Positions 29,748 through 37,169 of a DNA stretch of 64,000 nt are shown here, piece after piece (position 1 is the first letter of the stretch; each line of letters starts with the position of its first letter). The stretch lies in the NCBI RefSeq assembly GCF_017315735.1, contig NZ_JAFLRK010000005.1, positions 1-64,000 on the forward strand, given 5' to 3'. The position numbers were made by a program, and so were the translations under genes. The notes under the pieces were generated by a model. It did no database searches, was not told where the DNA came from, and saw only the letters and a program-made list of their open reading frames with translations. This DNA is from Paracoccus shandongensis (lineage in GTDB: Bacteria; Pseudomonadota; Alphaproteobacteria; Rhodobacterales; Rhodobacteraceae).

Positions 29748-30689
29748 ATGCAGCTGACCGGCATCCACCACCTGACCGCGATCACCGCCGACGCGCCAGG
29801 CAACAACCGTTTCTATACCGAGACCCTGGGCCTGCGCCGGGTGAAGAAGACCGTGAACCAGGACGACACCTCGGCCTATCACCTGTTCTTCGCCGATGGC
29901 GCGGGCACGCCGGGCACGGACATCACCTTCTTCGACTGGCCCGCGCCGCGCGAAGGGCGGGGCACCCGTTCCATCAGCCGAACCGGGCTGCGGGTGGCGG
30001 AAGACAGCCTCGACTGGTGGGCCGCGCGCCTGTCGGACCGGGGCGTGACGACCGGCAAGGTCACGGTGCTGGATGGCCGCGCCAGCCTGGACCTGGAAGA
30101 CCCCGAAGGCCAGCGCCTGCGCCTGGTCGCCGCCCCCGACCCGGCGGGCCAGCCCTGGGACCACAGCCCCGTTCCCGCGTCCCACCAGATCCACGGCCTC
30201 GGGCCCATCACCATCTCGGTCCCCGACCTGGCCCCGACCGAGGCCGTGCTGACCCAGGTGATGAACATGACCCGTGTCCGCGACTATGCCAGCCCGGACC
30301 GAGAGGGCACCGTGCATGTCTTCCAGATGGGCCCGGGCGGGGCGGCGGCGGAACTGCATGTCGCGGTCCAGTCCGGCCTGCCCGTGGCAAGCCAGGGCGC
30401 GGGCGGCGTCCACCATGTCGCCTTCCGCGTGCCCGATCCGGCGGCGCTTGCCGAATGGACCGCCCGCCTGCGCGGCTTCCGCGTGCCCAACTCGGGCGAG
30501 GTCGAGCGGTATTATTTCCGCTCGCTCTATTTCCGCGAACCCGGCGGCACCCTGTTCGAGCTGGCGACCGACGGTCCCGGCTTCGACGTGGACGAGCCGC
30601 GCGAGACCATGGGCCAGGGCCTGTCCCTGCCGCCCTTCCTGGAAGGCCGCCGCGCCGCCATCGAGGCCGGGCTGAAACCGCTGGACTGA
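29748..30689 (+). CDS. Ring-cleaving dioxygenase, VOC superfamily (MhqO-like)
   Basis: Two glyoxalase/bleomycin-resistance (VOC) modules in 313 residues. The first begins [19 protein letters not shown], with a His metal ligand in IHHLT; the second holds [12 protein letters not shown] and a late [17 protein letters not shown] whose Glu is the expected metal ligand. This is the MhqO/YkcA pattern; Bacillus homologues belong to hydroquinone and catechol stress regulons. AAAGGA precedes the ATG at 29748. It is first of three genes divergent from the LysR gene. Confidence 0.85.
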   Translation: MQLTGIHHLTAITADAPGNNRFYTETLGLRRVKKTVNQDDTSAYHLFFADGAGTPGTDITFFDWPAPREGRGTRSISRTGLRVAEDSLDWWAARLSDRGVTTGKVTVLDGRASLDLEDPEGQRLRLVAAPDPAGQPWDHSPVPASHQIHGLGPITISVPDLAPTEAVLTQVMNMTRVRDYASPDREGTVHVFQMGPGGAAAELHVAVQSGLPVASQGAGGVHHVAFRVPDPAALAEWTARLRGFRVPNSGEVERYYFRSLYFREPGGTLFELATDGPGFDVDEPRETMGQGLSLPPFLEGRRAAIEAGLKPLD

Positions 30690-30698
30690 AACCCCTGA

Positions 30699-30719
30699 CC
30701 GGGGGCACCCTGCCCCCGG
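30699..30719 (+). other. Intergenic hairpin within the detoxification operon
   Basis: CCGGGGGCA (30699-30707) pairs perfectly with TGCCCCCGG (30711-30719) across a 3-base loop, ten bases after the first gene. There is no T-tract, so it may stabilise the upstream mRNA segment or give partial termination. Confidence 0.45.
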
Positions 30720-30740
30720 CCCAGCCTTCGGAGACCATGC

Positions 30741-31295
30741 ATGACCACCATCCTCGGCCTGTCGGGCAGCCTGCGCCGCGCGTCCCTCAACAGCGGCCTC
30801 TTGCGCGCCGCCCGCGACCTGGCGCCCGAAGGCGTGCGGATCACCATTGGCGACATTTCCGCCGTGCCGCTGTACAACGGCGACGATGAAGCCGCCCATG
30901 GCACGCCGCCCGCCGTCGCCGCGCTGAACGAACAACTGGCCCAGGCCGACGGGCTGCTGCTGGCGACGCCGGAATACAACAACGGCATTCCCGGCGTCTT
31001 CAAGAACGTCATCGACTGGATGTCGCGCGGCGAGGGGCTGGCGCTGTTTGCCGGCAAGCCCGTCGCCGTGATGGGCGCCTCGCCCGGCGGCTTCGGGACC
31101 ACGCAGGCGCAGACGCATTGGTGGCCCGTGCTGCGCACCCTGCGCACGCGCCCCTGGTGGGACGGGCGGCTGATGGTGTCGCGCGCGGGCGGGCTGTTCG
31201 ATGCGGACGGCGCCCTGACCGACGACAAGACCCGCCAGCAGCTTGCCGAGTTCATCGCGGGCTTCGCGGCCACATTGCGAAAGGACCGGCCATGA
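30741..31295 (+). CDS. NADPH-dependent FMN reductase family protein
   Basis: A 184-residue flavodoxin-like protein: the FMN-phosphate loop GLSGSLRRASLNSGLLRAA at the N-terminus and the TPEYNNGIPGVFKNVIDWMSR motif near residue 80, typical of the ChrR/azoreductase-like FMN reductases. Such enzymes reduce quinones, chromate or azo dyes with NAD(P)H, often by two electrons, which avoids semiquinone radicals. The stop overlaps the next start by four bases, so it is coupled to the following VOC gene. Confidence 0.85.
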   Translation: MTTILGLSGSLRRASLNSGLLRAARDLAPEGVRITIGDISAVPLYNGDDEAAHGTPPAVAALNEQLAQADGLLLATPEYNNGIPGVFKNVIDWMSRGEGLALFAGKPVAVMGASPGGFGTTQAQTHWWPVLRTLRTRPWWDGRLMVSRAGGLFDADGALTDDKTRQQLAEFIAGFAATLRKDRP

Positions 31296-32050
31296 CCCCC
31301 GCCATCGACCATGTCGTCCTGACCGTGCGCGACCTGCCCGGCACGACGGGTTTTTATCGCGATGCGCTTGGCCTGGCCCCGCTGGGCGGCGACGGCGAAA
31401 CCGCACGGCTTGGCGCGGGCGGCCGCACCCTGCTGGAGTTGCGCCGCGATCCCGCCGCCCGGCCCCGCGATCCCCGTCAGGCGGGGCTGTTCCACACGGC
31501 TTTCCTGCTGCCCGACCGCGCGGCGCTGGCCCGCTGGCTGCGCCATGCCGCCGACAGCCGCATCCGCCTGTCGGGGGCCAGCGACCACGGCGTCAGCGAG
31601 GCGATCTATCTCGACGACCCCGAGGGCAACGGCATCGAGGTCTATCGCGACCGCCCCCCGTCGGACTGGACCCGCGACGGCGACCGGATCGAGATGTTCA
31701 CCCGCCGCCTGGATCTGGACGACCTGTTGTCGGCGGCGGATGGCCCCTGGCGAGGTGCGCCCGAGGGCAGCACGATCGGCCATGTCCACCTTCAGGTGGG
31801 CGATCTTGACCGGGCGGAGGGCTTCTTCGCGGGCGACCTGGGCCTGACGCGGACCTTCGACGCGCAGGGCGGGGCCTGGTATGGCTGGAACGGCTATCAC
31901 CACCACCTGGCGGGAAACACCTGGAACAGCCGGGGCGCGGGGATGCGCGAGGCGGGAATGGCGGGCCTGGCCCAGGTCGTGATCCGGGATCCCCACCGCG
32001 CGGGCCAGACGATCACCGACCCCTGGGGCACGCGGTTCCGCTTCGCGTAG
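31292..32050 (+). CDS. VOC family extradiol dioxygenase-like protein (CatE-like)
   Basis: Two VOC modules in 252 residues: AIDHVVLTVRDLPGTTGFYRD (His ligand in IDHVV), a first-module end DPEGNGIEVYRDRP, then TIGHVHLQVGDLDRAEGFF and a C-terminal ITDPWGTRFRF. This fits CatE-like catechol-2,3-dioxygenase or glyoxalase-like proteins. The ATG at 31292 overlaps the preceding stop; the longer frame is inside that gene. The stop codon lies within the first copy of the GGTGCGTGC palindrome repeat, so the repeat abuts the coding end. Confidence 0.83.
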   Translation: MTPAIDHVVLTVRDLPGTTGFYRDALGLAPLGGDGETARLGAGGRTLLELRRDPAARPRDPRQAGLFHTAFLLPDRAALARWLRHAADSRIRLSGASDHGVSEAIYLDDPEGNGIEVYRDRPPSDWTRDGDRIEMFTRRLDLDDLLSAADGPWRGAPEGSTIGHVHLQVGDLDRAEGFFAGDLGLTRTFDAQGGAWYGWNGYHHHLAGNTWNSRGAGMREAGMAGLAQVVIRDPHRAGQTITDPWGTRFRFA

Positions 32051-32070
32051 GGTGCGTGCTTGCACGCACC
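32047..32070 (+). repeat. GGTGCGTGC/GCACGCACC palindrome, copy 1
   Basis: Arms GGTGCGTGC and GCACGCACC around a TT centre, preceded by GTAG. One of six copies in the window. It includes the stop codon of the VOC gene. Confidence 0.85.
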
Positions 32071-32084
32071 GATGCGTCCTGCGG

Positions 32085-32111
32085 AAAGGTGCGTGCAAGC
32101 ACGCACCCTAC
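32085..32111 (-). repeat. GGTGCGTGC/GCACGCACC palindrome, copy 2
   Basis: Same unit in the opposite orientation to copy 1 (AAAGG at the left, CCCTAC at the right), 14 bases away, making a larger inverted pair as at 37082-37144. Confidence 0.85.
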
Positions 32112-32151
32112 GCCACGTTGCGCGACCCTTGGGGTGGGGTTCCACCCCACC

Positions 32152-32469
32152 CTACAGACGTTCCCCCGGCGCGACGGCAAAGACATCCGCCCAATCCGGA
32201 TGCTTGGCCAATTGCGCCGCGACATAGGAACAGAGCGGCACGATCCGGAAACCTTCCTTGCGCGCATCCGCCACCATCGCCTTGACCAGCGCGCCAGCGG
32301 CCCCGGTGCCGCGCAGCGCCTCGGGCGCGCCGGTGTGGTCGGCGCTGACGCGACCGTCGCCCCGGCGGGTGAAGGTCAGTTCCGCCTCGGCGTCAACGCC
32401 CGCCAGCCGCGCGACATAGCGGCCGTGGCGGGCGTCGGTCTCCTCTCTGGTGATGGTCAGGTCAGGCAT
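32152..32469 (-). CDS. GNAT-like acetyltransferase, short YjdJ type
   Basis: A 105-residue protein with the shortened GNAT fold: the acetyl-CoA loop (EALRGTGAAGALVKAMVADAR) and a C-terminal PLCSYVAAQLAKHPDWADV, typical of the YjdJ or Acetyltransf_CG group. Substrate unknown. Its start overlaps the end of the VOC-esterase gene on the same strand by eight bases, so the two are likely co-transcribed. Confidence 0.83.
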   Translation of the reverse strand: MPDLTITREETDARHGRYVARLAGVDAEAELTFTRRGDGRVSADHTGAPEALRGTGAAGALVKAMVADARKEGFRIVPLCSYVAAQLAKHPDWADVFAVAPGERL

Positions 32470-33985
32470 TCGTTGCTCCTTTCATCCAGTCGGCGGCGGC
32501 GGTCAGGTCGTCGGCCACGATGTCATGCCCCGCCTGCACGACGCGGGCGTCCAGCGCCGCGCCTTGGGCGGCCAGCCATGCGTTCAGGCGCGGCGCGTGG
32601 GGGCCATAGGGATCGCGCGCCCCGGTCAGGGTCAGCACCGACAGGCCCGCAAGATCCGCCTGCGGCAGATCCTCCAGCGCGGCCATGGACCGCATCAGGA
32701 TCGCGCGCCGGATCAGCCCGGGATGCAGGCCCATCACGGCGGCGGCGAAATTCGCGCCATTGCTGTATCCCATCACCGTGATCCGCGCGGGATCCAGGCC
32801 ATAGGCCGCCACCGCGCCGGTCCAGAAGGCGGCAAAGGCCGCGGCCTCGTCGCGGATGTCCTGCTGGTCGAAGCTGGTCATGGAGGTGCGGCGGAAAAAG
32901 CGCGGGATGCCTTCCTCGGTCGAACGGCCGCGCACGCCCAGCAGCGTGGCATGGGGCGCGATCCGGTGGGCCAGCGGCATCAGGTCGGTCTCGTTCCCGC
33001 CCGATCCGTGCAGCAGCACCATGGCCGATCCGTCGGGCGCATCGGGCTGGCGAAGCCGGTGAACGAAGGGAAGCTCTCTCATCCGTATCCTTTCCTCGCC
33101 CGGGCGGGCGAATTGGGGCAGGCGCAGCCGCAGGTCGGCGGTGTCCGCGACATGCGGGGGAATCATCAGGGCCCGGCCCAGATTACCCGCCTCCTCGTCC
33201 ACCACCATGCCCGGCCCGTCGGTCGCAAGCTCGACCAGCGTGTCCCCCGGCTCGCGGACGTAGAGCGAGGCGAAATAAAGCCGGTCATGGACCGTCACCT
33301 CGCCCGCATTGCGCGTTTTCAGGGCATCGTGGTGGGCCTGCAAGGCCGCCGTATCGGGCACCCGCAGGGCCACATGGTCGATGGTGCCGGTGCCCGGAAT
33401 GCCAGCGACGAAGCCCGAGGCATCACGGATATCAACGGCGTCGGTGTCGGAAACCAGCCGCGCCAGCCCGCCCTCGGTCCCGCCCGCGCGATAGCCGAAG
33501 GGGCGCAGGAAGGCGGCGGTCTGTTCGGGGACGGCGGACCAGATCGTGACCGCGCGGATCCGGGCGGGCGCGGCGGGCCAGCCGGTATCAGACGCGTCCG
33601 TGCCCACCAGCTTGACGATGATGCCGTCGGGATCCTTCAGCCGCAGCACGGGTTCGCCCCATTCGCGGGCCGGGCCTTCGATGCGCAACCCGCGCTGCAT
33701 GGCGCGGGTCAGCCAGTCGCCGATCCGCGCGCGGGGGATCGCCAGCGCGATCTCGGCCACATGGCCATGACCCACCCGGCCCGGCGCGCCGTCCTGCCAG
33801 ACCAGGAAGCTGACCAGGCTGCCGGGGCTGCCCGCCGGGTCGCCATAGAACAGGTGCAACTGGTCCGCATCCTCGAACCCCGCCGTCTGCTTGACCAGCG
33901 ACAGGCCCAGAAAGCCCATCCAGAAATCGACATTCGCCTGAACGTCTCGGGTGATCGCCGTCACATGATGGATACCGCTGGTCAT
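32462..33985 (-). CDS. Fused VOC ring-cleaving dioxygenase and MhqD-like esterase
   Basis: One frame of 507 residues. Residues 1 to about 295 are a two-module VOC protein ([52 protein letters not shown]), a paralogue of the product at 29748. From Met302 a complete carboxylesterase follows: oxyanion segment LLHGSGGNETDL, nucleophile motif GYSNG, acid in GARDPYGP and His in QAGHDIV, as in MhqD. An excellent ribosome site lies before the internal ATG at 33082, so the esterase may also be made alone. The start ATG at 33985 is next to a shared LysR-type operator region. Confidence 0.8.
   Translation of the reverse strand: MTSGIHHVTAITRDVQANVDFWMGFLGLSLVKQTAGFEDADQLHLFYGDPAGSPGSLVSFLVWQDGAPGRVGHGHVAEIALAIPRARIGDWLTRAMQRGLRIEGPAREWGEPVLRLKDPDGIIVKLVGTDASDTGWPAAPARIRAVTIWSAVPEQTAAFLRPFGYRAGGTEGGLARLVSDTDAVDIRDASGFVAGIPGTGTIDHVALRVPDTAALQAHHDALKTRNAGEVTVHDRLYFASLYVREPGDTLVELATDGPGMVVDEEAGNLGRALMIPPHVADTADLRLRLPQFARPGEERIRMRELPFVHRLRQPDAPDGSAMVLLHGSGGNETDLMPLAHRIAPHATLLGVRGRSTEEGIPRFFRRTSMTSFDQQDIRDEAAAFAAFWTGAVAAYGLDPARITVMGYSNGANFAAAVMGLHPGLIRRAILMRSMAALEDLPQADLAGLSVLTLTGARDPYGPHAPRLNAWLAAQGAALDARVVQAGHDIVADDLTAAADWMKGATNA
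33080..33097 (-). promoter_or_regulatory. Internal ribosome site and ATG for the esterase domain
   Basis: On the minus strand GAGGAAAGGA (33097-33088) lies five bases before an in-frame ATG (33082-33080) at the start of the esterase domain (MRELPFVHRL). Such a match inside a coding frame suggests a former or still active separate gene start. Confidence 0.6.
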
Positions 33986-34066
33986 CGCGCACCTCTGGTT
34001 CAAAACAGTCGCGCCGAAGATGCGGTTCCGCAAGGGATGGCGCCAGTCGGGGCGCGGCCAATCCGG

Positions 34067-34085
34067 CGTTCGCGTCAGCCGAACG
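34067..34085. promoter_or_regulatory. LysR-type operator, copy 2
   Basis: CGTTCG (34067-34072), seven bases, CGAACG (34080-34085), identical in arms and spacing to 29656-29674 and again with a T-N11-A core. It lies between the divergent VOC-esterase gene (82 bases) and pirin gene (64 bases). Confidence 0.6.
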
Positions 34086-34148
34086 GCTTTGTTCTTCTGG
34101 TTCTGCCGCAACGGACCTATCCTGATGCCCGACACAGGAGGAACCGTC

Positions 34149-35090
34149 ATGAGCTGGAACCCCGCCCTGATCCCAGGCTGCCCCGACGAGGTCGGCCCGG
34201 ACGCCATCGAGACGCTGATCATCCCCCGGGCCCGCGACCTGGGCGGGTTCGAGGTGCGCCGCGCCCTGCCCGCGCCCAAGCGCCAGATGGTGGGCCCGTT
34301 CATCTTCTTCGACCAGGCCGGCCCGGCTGAATTCCTGACCGGCCAGGGCATCGACGTGCGCCCGCACCCCCATATCGGCCTGGGCACGGTCACCTATCTG
34401 TATCGCGGCGATTTCCATCACCGCGACAGCCTCGGCTCGGACCAGATCATCACGCCCGGCGCGCTGAACTGGATGGTGGCGGGCCGGGGCGTCACCCATT
34501 CCGAACGCACCTCCGCCGCCGGGCGCACCGGGCCGCACGGGCTGTTCGGCATCCAGACCTGGATCGCCCTGCCCGAAATGCACGAGGACATGGCGCCGAC
34601 CTTTGAACATCACGGGGCCGAGGCGCTGCCAGTGATCCGCGACGCAGGGATCGACGCGCGCCTGATCCTGGGCCGCGCCTATGGCAAGACGGCGCCCGCG
34701 ACGCTGTATTCCGACACCTTCTACCTGGACGTGATGCTGGACCCCCGCGCCCGCTTCCCCCTGCCGGTGGACCACGAGGATCGCGGCATCTATGTCACCG
34801 AAGGCTCCATCCGCATCGCGGGGCAGGAATACGAGGCCGGGCGGATGATGGTCTTTCGCCCCGGCGACGCGATCACCGTGCAGGCGGGCGAGAAGGGCGC
34901 GCGGCTGATGGCGCTTGGCGGCGCGACGCTGAACGGTCCGCGTTACATCTGGTGGAATTTCGTGGCATCCTCGCGCGAGCGGATCGAGGAAGCCAAGCGC
35001 CAATGGCGCGCGGAACGCTGGGGCCAGGGCCTGTTCGACCTGCCGCCCTCCGACCGCGACGAACACATCCCGCTGCCGGAAAGGAGCTGA
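34149..35090 (+). CDS. Pirin family protein
   Basis: A bicupin of 313 residues with the pirin metal-site motif RPHPHIGLGTVTYLYRG and a later His/Glu pair in GRGVTHSER. Bacterial pirins bind iron and some oxidise quercetin or respond to electrophile stress. AGGAGG precedes the ATG at 34149; the longer frame upstream is leader. It overlaps or nearly abuts the DUF924 gene (one base between), and shares a divergent, operator-bearing promoter region with the VOC-esterase gene. Confidence 0.9.
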   Translation: MSWNPALIPGCPDEVGPDAIETLIIPRARDLGGFEVRRALPAPKRQMVGPFIFFDQAGPAEFLTGQGIDVRPHPHIGLGTVTYLYRGDFHHRDSLGSDQIITPGALNWMVAGRGVTHSERTSAAGRTGPHGLFGIQTWIALPEMHEDMAPTFEHHGAEALPVIRDAGIDARLILGRAYGKTAPATLYSDTFYLDVMLDPRARFPLPVDHEDRGIYVTEGSIRIAGQEYEAGRMMVFRPGDAITVQAGEKGARLMALGGATLNGPRYIWWNFVASSRERIEEAKRQWRAERWGQGLFDLPPSDRDEHIPLPERS

Positions 35091-35091
35091 C

Positions 35092-35637
35092 ATGACCATC
35101 AGGACCGCGCAGGACGTTATGGACTTCTGGTTTTCCCCCGAGATGGAAGCCCACTGGTTCGCCAAGTCCGACGCCATCGACGCCCGCATCCGCGACGGCT
35201 TCGCGGCCACCCACAAGGCCGCCCATCACCGCGACCTGGACGGTTGGGCCGCGACGCCCGACGGCGCGCTGGCCCTGGCGATCCTGCTGGACCAGGTGCC
35301 GCGCAACATCTTTCGCGGCACGCCCCGCGCCTTCGCGTCGGACGATCTTGCGCTGGACCATGCCCGCGCCGCCGTGGACGCGGGCTTCGACCAGCAGATC
35401 GAACCGAAGCGGCGGGTGTTTTTCTACCTGCCCTTCGAGCATAGCGAGGATCTGCCCGACCAGACCCGCTCGGTCGAGCTGTTCGAGGCCCTGGGCGATC
35501 CGGGCTATCTGGACTATGCCGTCCAGCACCGCGACATCATCGAAAGGTTCGGCCGCTTCCCGCACCGCAACGCCATCCTGGACCGCCCGAACACCCCGGA
35601 CGAGGAGGAGTTCCTGAAGACCCACAAGGGGTTCTGA
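35092..35637 (+). CDS. DUF924 family protein
   Basis: The 181-residue helical protein has the DUF924 landmarks: VMDFWFSPEMEAHWFAKSD at the N-terminus, ILLDQVPRNIFRGTPRAF, RRVFFYLPFEHSED and FGRFPHRNAILDR. The family is related in fold to TPR-like helical proteins; no reaction is established. It forms an operon with the pirin gene. Confidence 0.87.
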   Translation: MTIRTAQDVMDFWFSPEMEAHWFAKSDAIDARIRDGFAATHKAAHHRDLDGWAATPDGALALAILLDQVPRNIFRGTPRAFASDDLALDHARAAVDAGFDQQIEPKRRVFFYLPFEHSEDLPDQTRSVELFEALGDPGYLDYAVQHRDIIERFGRFPHRNAILDRPNTPDEEEFLKTHKGF

Positions 35638-35662
35638 GGGGGGGGGGGCAGACAAGGGTTGC

Positions 35663-35686
35663 GGTGCGTGCAAGCACGCACCCTAC
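35663..35686 (-). repeat. GGTGCGTGC/GCACGCACC palindrome, copy 3
   Basis: GGTGCGTGC, AA centre, GCACGCACC, then CTAC. It is followed after 14 bases by a shortened copy of the MITE-like element, as at 57847-57901. Confidence 0.85.
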
Positions 35687-35700
35687 GGCGGCCATTGCCG

Positions 35701-35758
35701 GGGCGGGATCAGGAAACGCATTGCGTTTCCCCGTGGCGAAGGCGGTGGCCTTTGCCAG
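35701..35758 (+). repeat. MITE-like element, copy 2 (internally deleted)
   Basis: Only the two ends remain: GGGCGGGATCAGGAAACGC with GCGTTTCCCC, directly joined to TGGCGAAGG and CCTTTGCCA. The middle seen in copies 1 and 3 is missing. Confidence 0.7.
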
Positions 35759-35767
35759 ACTTCCGTC

Positions 35768-36088
35768 CTATCCCGCCCGGCCGATCGTCTGGATCGCGGT
35801 GAAGCCCTCGAACCGGGGGCCGCCTTCATACAGCTTCTTCGTCTCGCCCGCGCGGGCATGGGCGTCGCGGAACTGCTGGCTGCGGGTCCAGCCGCGGAAA
35901 TGCTCCTCGCTTTCCCAGACCGTATGCGAGGCGTAAAGGCGCCGCCCGTCCTCCTCGGGGCCCTTCAGCATGTGGAAGGCGACAAAGCCCGGCAGCTCGT
36001 CCAGCTTGCTGTCGCGCGACAGCCACAGGGCCTCGAAGGCGGCGGCATTCTCGACGGGCACGGTGAAGCGGTTCATGGCGATGAACAT
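35768..36088 (-). CDS. IsdG/HmoA-type haem-degrading monooxygenase-like protein
   Basis: A 106-residue ABM-fold protein starting MFIAMNRFTV at the ATG at 36088, with a GGAAAGGACG ribosome site. Asn6, Trp67 and His77 (in GWTRSQQFRDAH) fall where the IsdG catalytic Asn-Trp-His triad lies (7, 67, 77 in S. aureus IsdG), so haem cleavage to release iron is the best guess. The broader annotation is antibiotic biosynthesis monooxygenase domain. No haem uptake genes are adjacent. Confidence 0.78.
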   Translation of the reverse strand: MFIAMNRFTVPVENAAAFEALWLSRDSKLDELPGFVAFHMLKGPEEDGRRLYASHTVWESEEHFRGWTRSQQFRDAHARAGETKKLYEGGPRFEGFTAIQTIGRAG

Positions 36089-36242
36089 GGGCGTCCTTTC
36101 CGGTGATCTGGCAGACATCATCCCGCCGCGGGGGCGCGGGCGACAGCCCTGTCACGCGGTTGTGAGCCGCCCATGGCGCTGCGGCTTTGGGCGCCTGGCC
36201 GATCCGCGCTAGCCTTTTCGCGTCACGCCAAAGGGGGATGCC

Positions 36243-37055
36243 ATGCGCCTTGCGATCCTTGCCCTGCTTCTGACCATGCCCCTGGCCGTCCCCGCGCAAG
36301 AGCGGCGGCCCAGCCATTGCATCACCGTGGCGGGCGGGCCGGAACGGGTCCAGCGGGCCGCCTGGTCCGACCCGGTCCCGGAACGGTCGGTCCGGCTGTC
36401 CTATCTGGGCCATTCGATGTTCCTGATCCAGACCGAAGGGGGCCTGGACATCGTCACCGACTACAACGGCGGCCTGCCCGCCGGGGCCCCGGCCCCTGAC
36501 GTGGTGACGATGAACCACGCCCATTCGTCCCACTGGACCGATGCGGTCGGGGGCATCCCCCATGTGCTGCGCGGCTGGTCCGACCGGTTCGGCATCGCGG
36601 CCGACCATTATCTGACGCTGGGCGACGTGCTGATCCGCAACGTGCCGACCGACATCCGGTCCTGGGGCACGGTCGAGGAGAACGGCAATTCCATCTTCGT
36701 CTTCGAGGCGGGGGGCCTTTGCATCGGCCATCTGGGCCACCTGCACCACGAGCCGACCGACCAGCAATACGCGACCCTGGGCCGGGTCGATGTGCTGCTG
36801 GTGCCGGTCGATGGCAGCTATACGATGGAACAGGCGGCGATGATGCGGGTGGTCAGCCGGTTGAACAGTTCGGTGGTGATCCCGATGCACTGGTTCGGCC
36901 CCGCCCGGCTGGAGGCCTTCCTGACCGGCATGTCCGGCCAGTTCGACATCCAGCGGCCGGGCGGCAGCGAATACCTGGCCTCGCTGCGCGGGCTGCCGGA
37001 CCGGCCCACGGTGGTGGTGCTGGAACCCCTGTCCCATGGGCGCAACTGGCCCTGA
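36243..37055 (+). CDS. Exported MBL-fold hydrolase with altered metal motif
   Basis: Signal peptide (residues 1-19, ending PAQ) then a metallo-beta-lactamase-like domain of the UlaG-like class (VRLSYLGHSMFLIQTEGGLDIVTDY). The zinc motif HxHxDH reads HAHSSH, so the metal-binding Asp is replaced by Ser. Later His ligands appear kept (LGHLHHEP, IPMHWFGP). It may bind one metal or be catalytically altered. Substrate unknown. It stands alone between the ABM gene and a pair of repeats. Confidence 0.8.
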   Translation: MRLAILALLLTMPLAVPAQERRPSHCITVAGGPERVQRAAWSDPVPERSVRLSYLGHSMFLIQTEGGLDIVTDYNGGLPAGAPAPDVVTMNHAHSSHWTDAVGGIPHVLRGWSDRFGIAADHYLTLGDVLIRNVPTDIRSWGTVEENGNSIFVFEAGGLCIGHLGHLHHEPTDQQYATLGRVDVLLVPVDGSYTMEQAAMMRVVSRLNSSVVIPMHWFGPARLEAFLTGMSGQFDIQRPGGSEYLASLRGLPDRPTVVVLEPLSHGRNWP

Positions 37056-37081
37056 CGGGCGCGCGGGTGGGTGGTGAAGCG

Positions 37082-37108
37082 AAAGGTGCGTGCAAGCACG
37101 CACCCTAC
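37082..37108 (-). repeat. GGTGCGTGC/GCACGCACC palindrome, copy 4
   Basis: AAAGGTGCGTGC, AA centre, then GCACGCACCCTAC. It pairs in inverted orientation with copy 5, 12 bases away. Confidence 0.85.
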
Positions 37109-37120
37109 ACCGCATCCGTG

Positions 37121-37144
37121 GGGTGCGTGCTTGCACGCACCTTT
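37121..37144 (+). repeat. GGTGCGTGC/GCACGCACC palindrome, copy 5
   Basis: GGGTGCGTGC, TT centre, GCACGCACCTTT. It lies 25 bases beyond the RND permease stop (minus strand) and could act as a terminator-like structure for both flanking genes. Confidence 0.85.
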
Positions 37145-37169
37145 GCGCCGGCCGGGCGGGAAGGCCCCG

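Noticed and set aside
28734..31406. A single 890-codon minus-strand gene including the LysR protein
   Set aside because: Only the last 298 codons are LysR-like; the upstream part lies opposite the VOC and FMN reductase genes and has shadow composition.
33986..34393. Upstream extension of the VOC-esterase frame
   Set aside because: It runs over the promoter and operator and into the opposite pirin gene; the VOC domain begins at the ATG at 33985.
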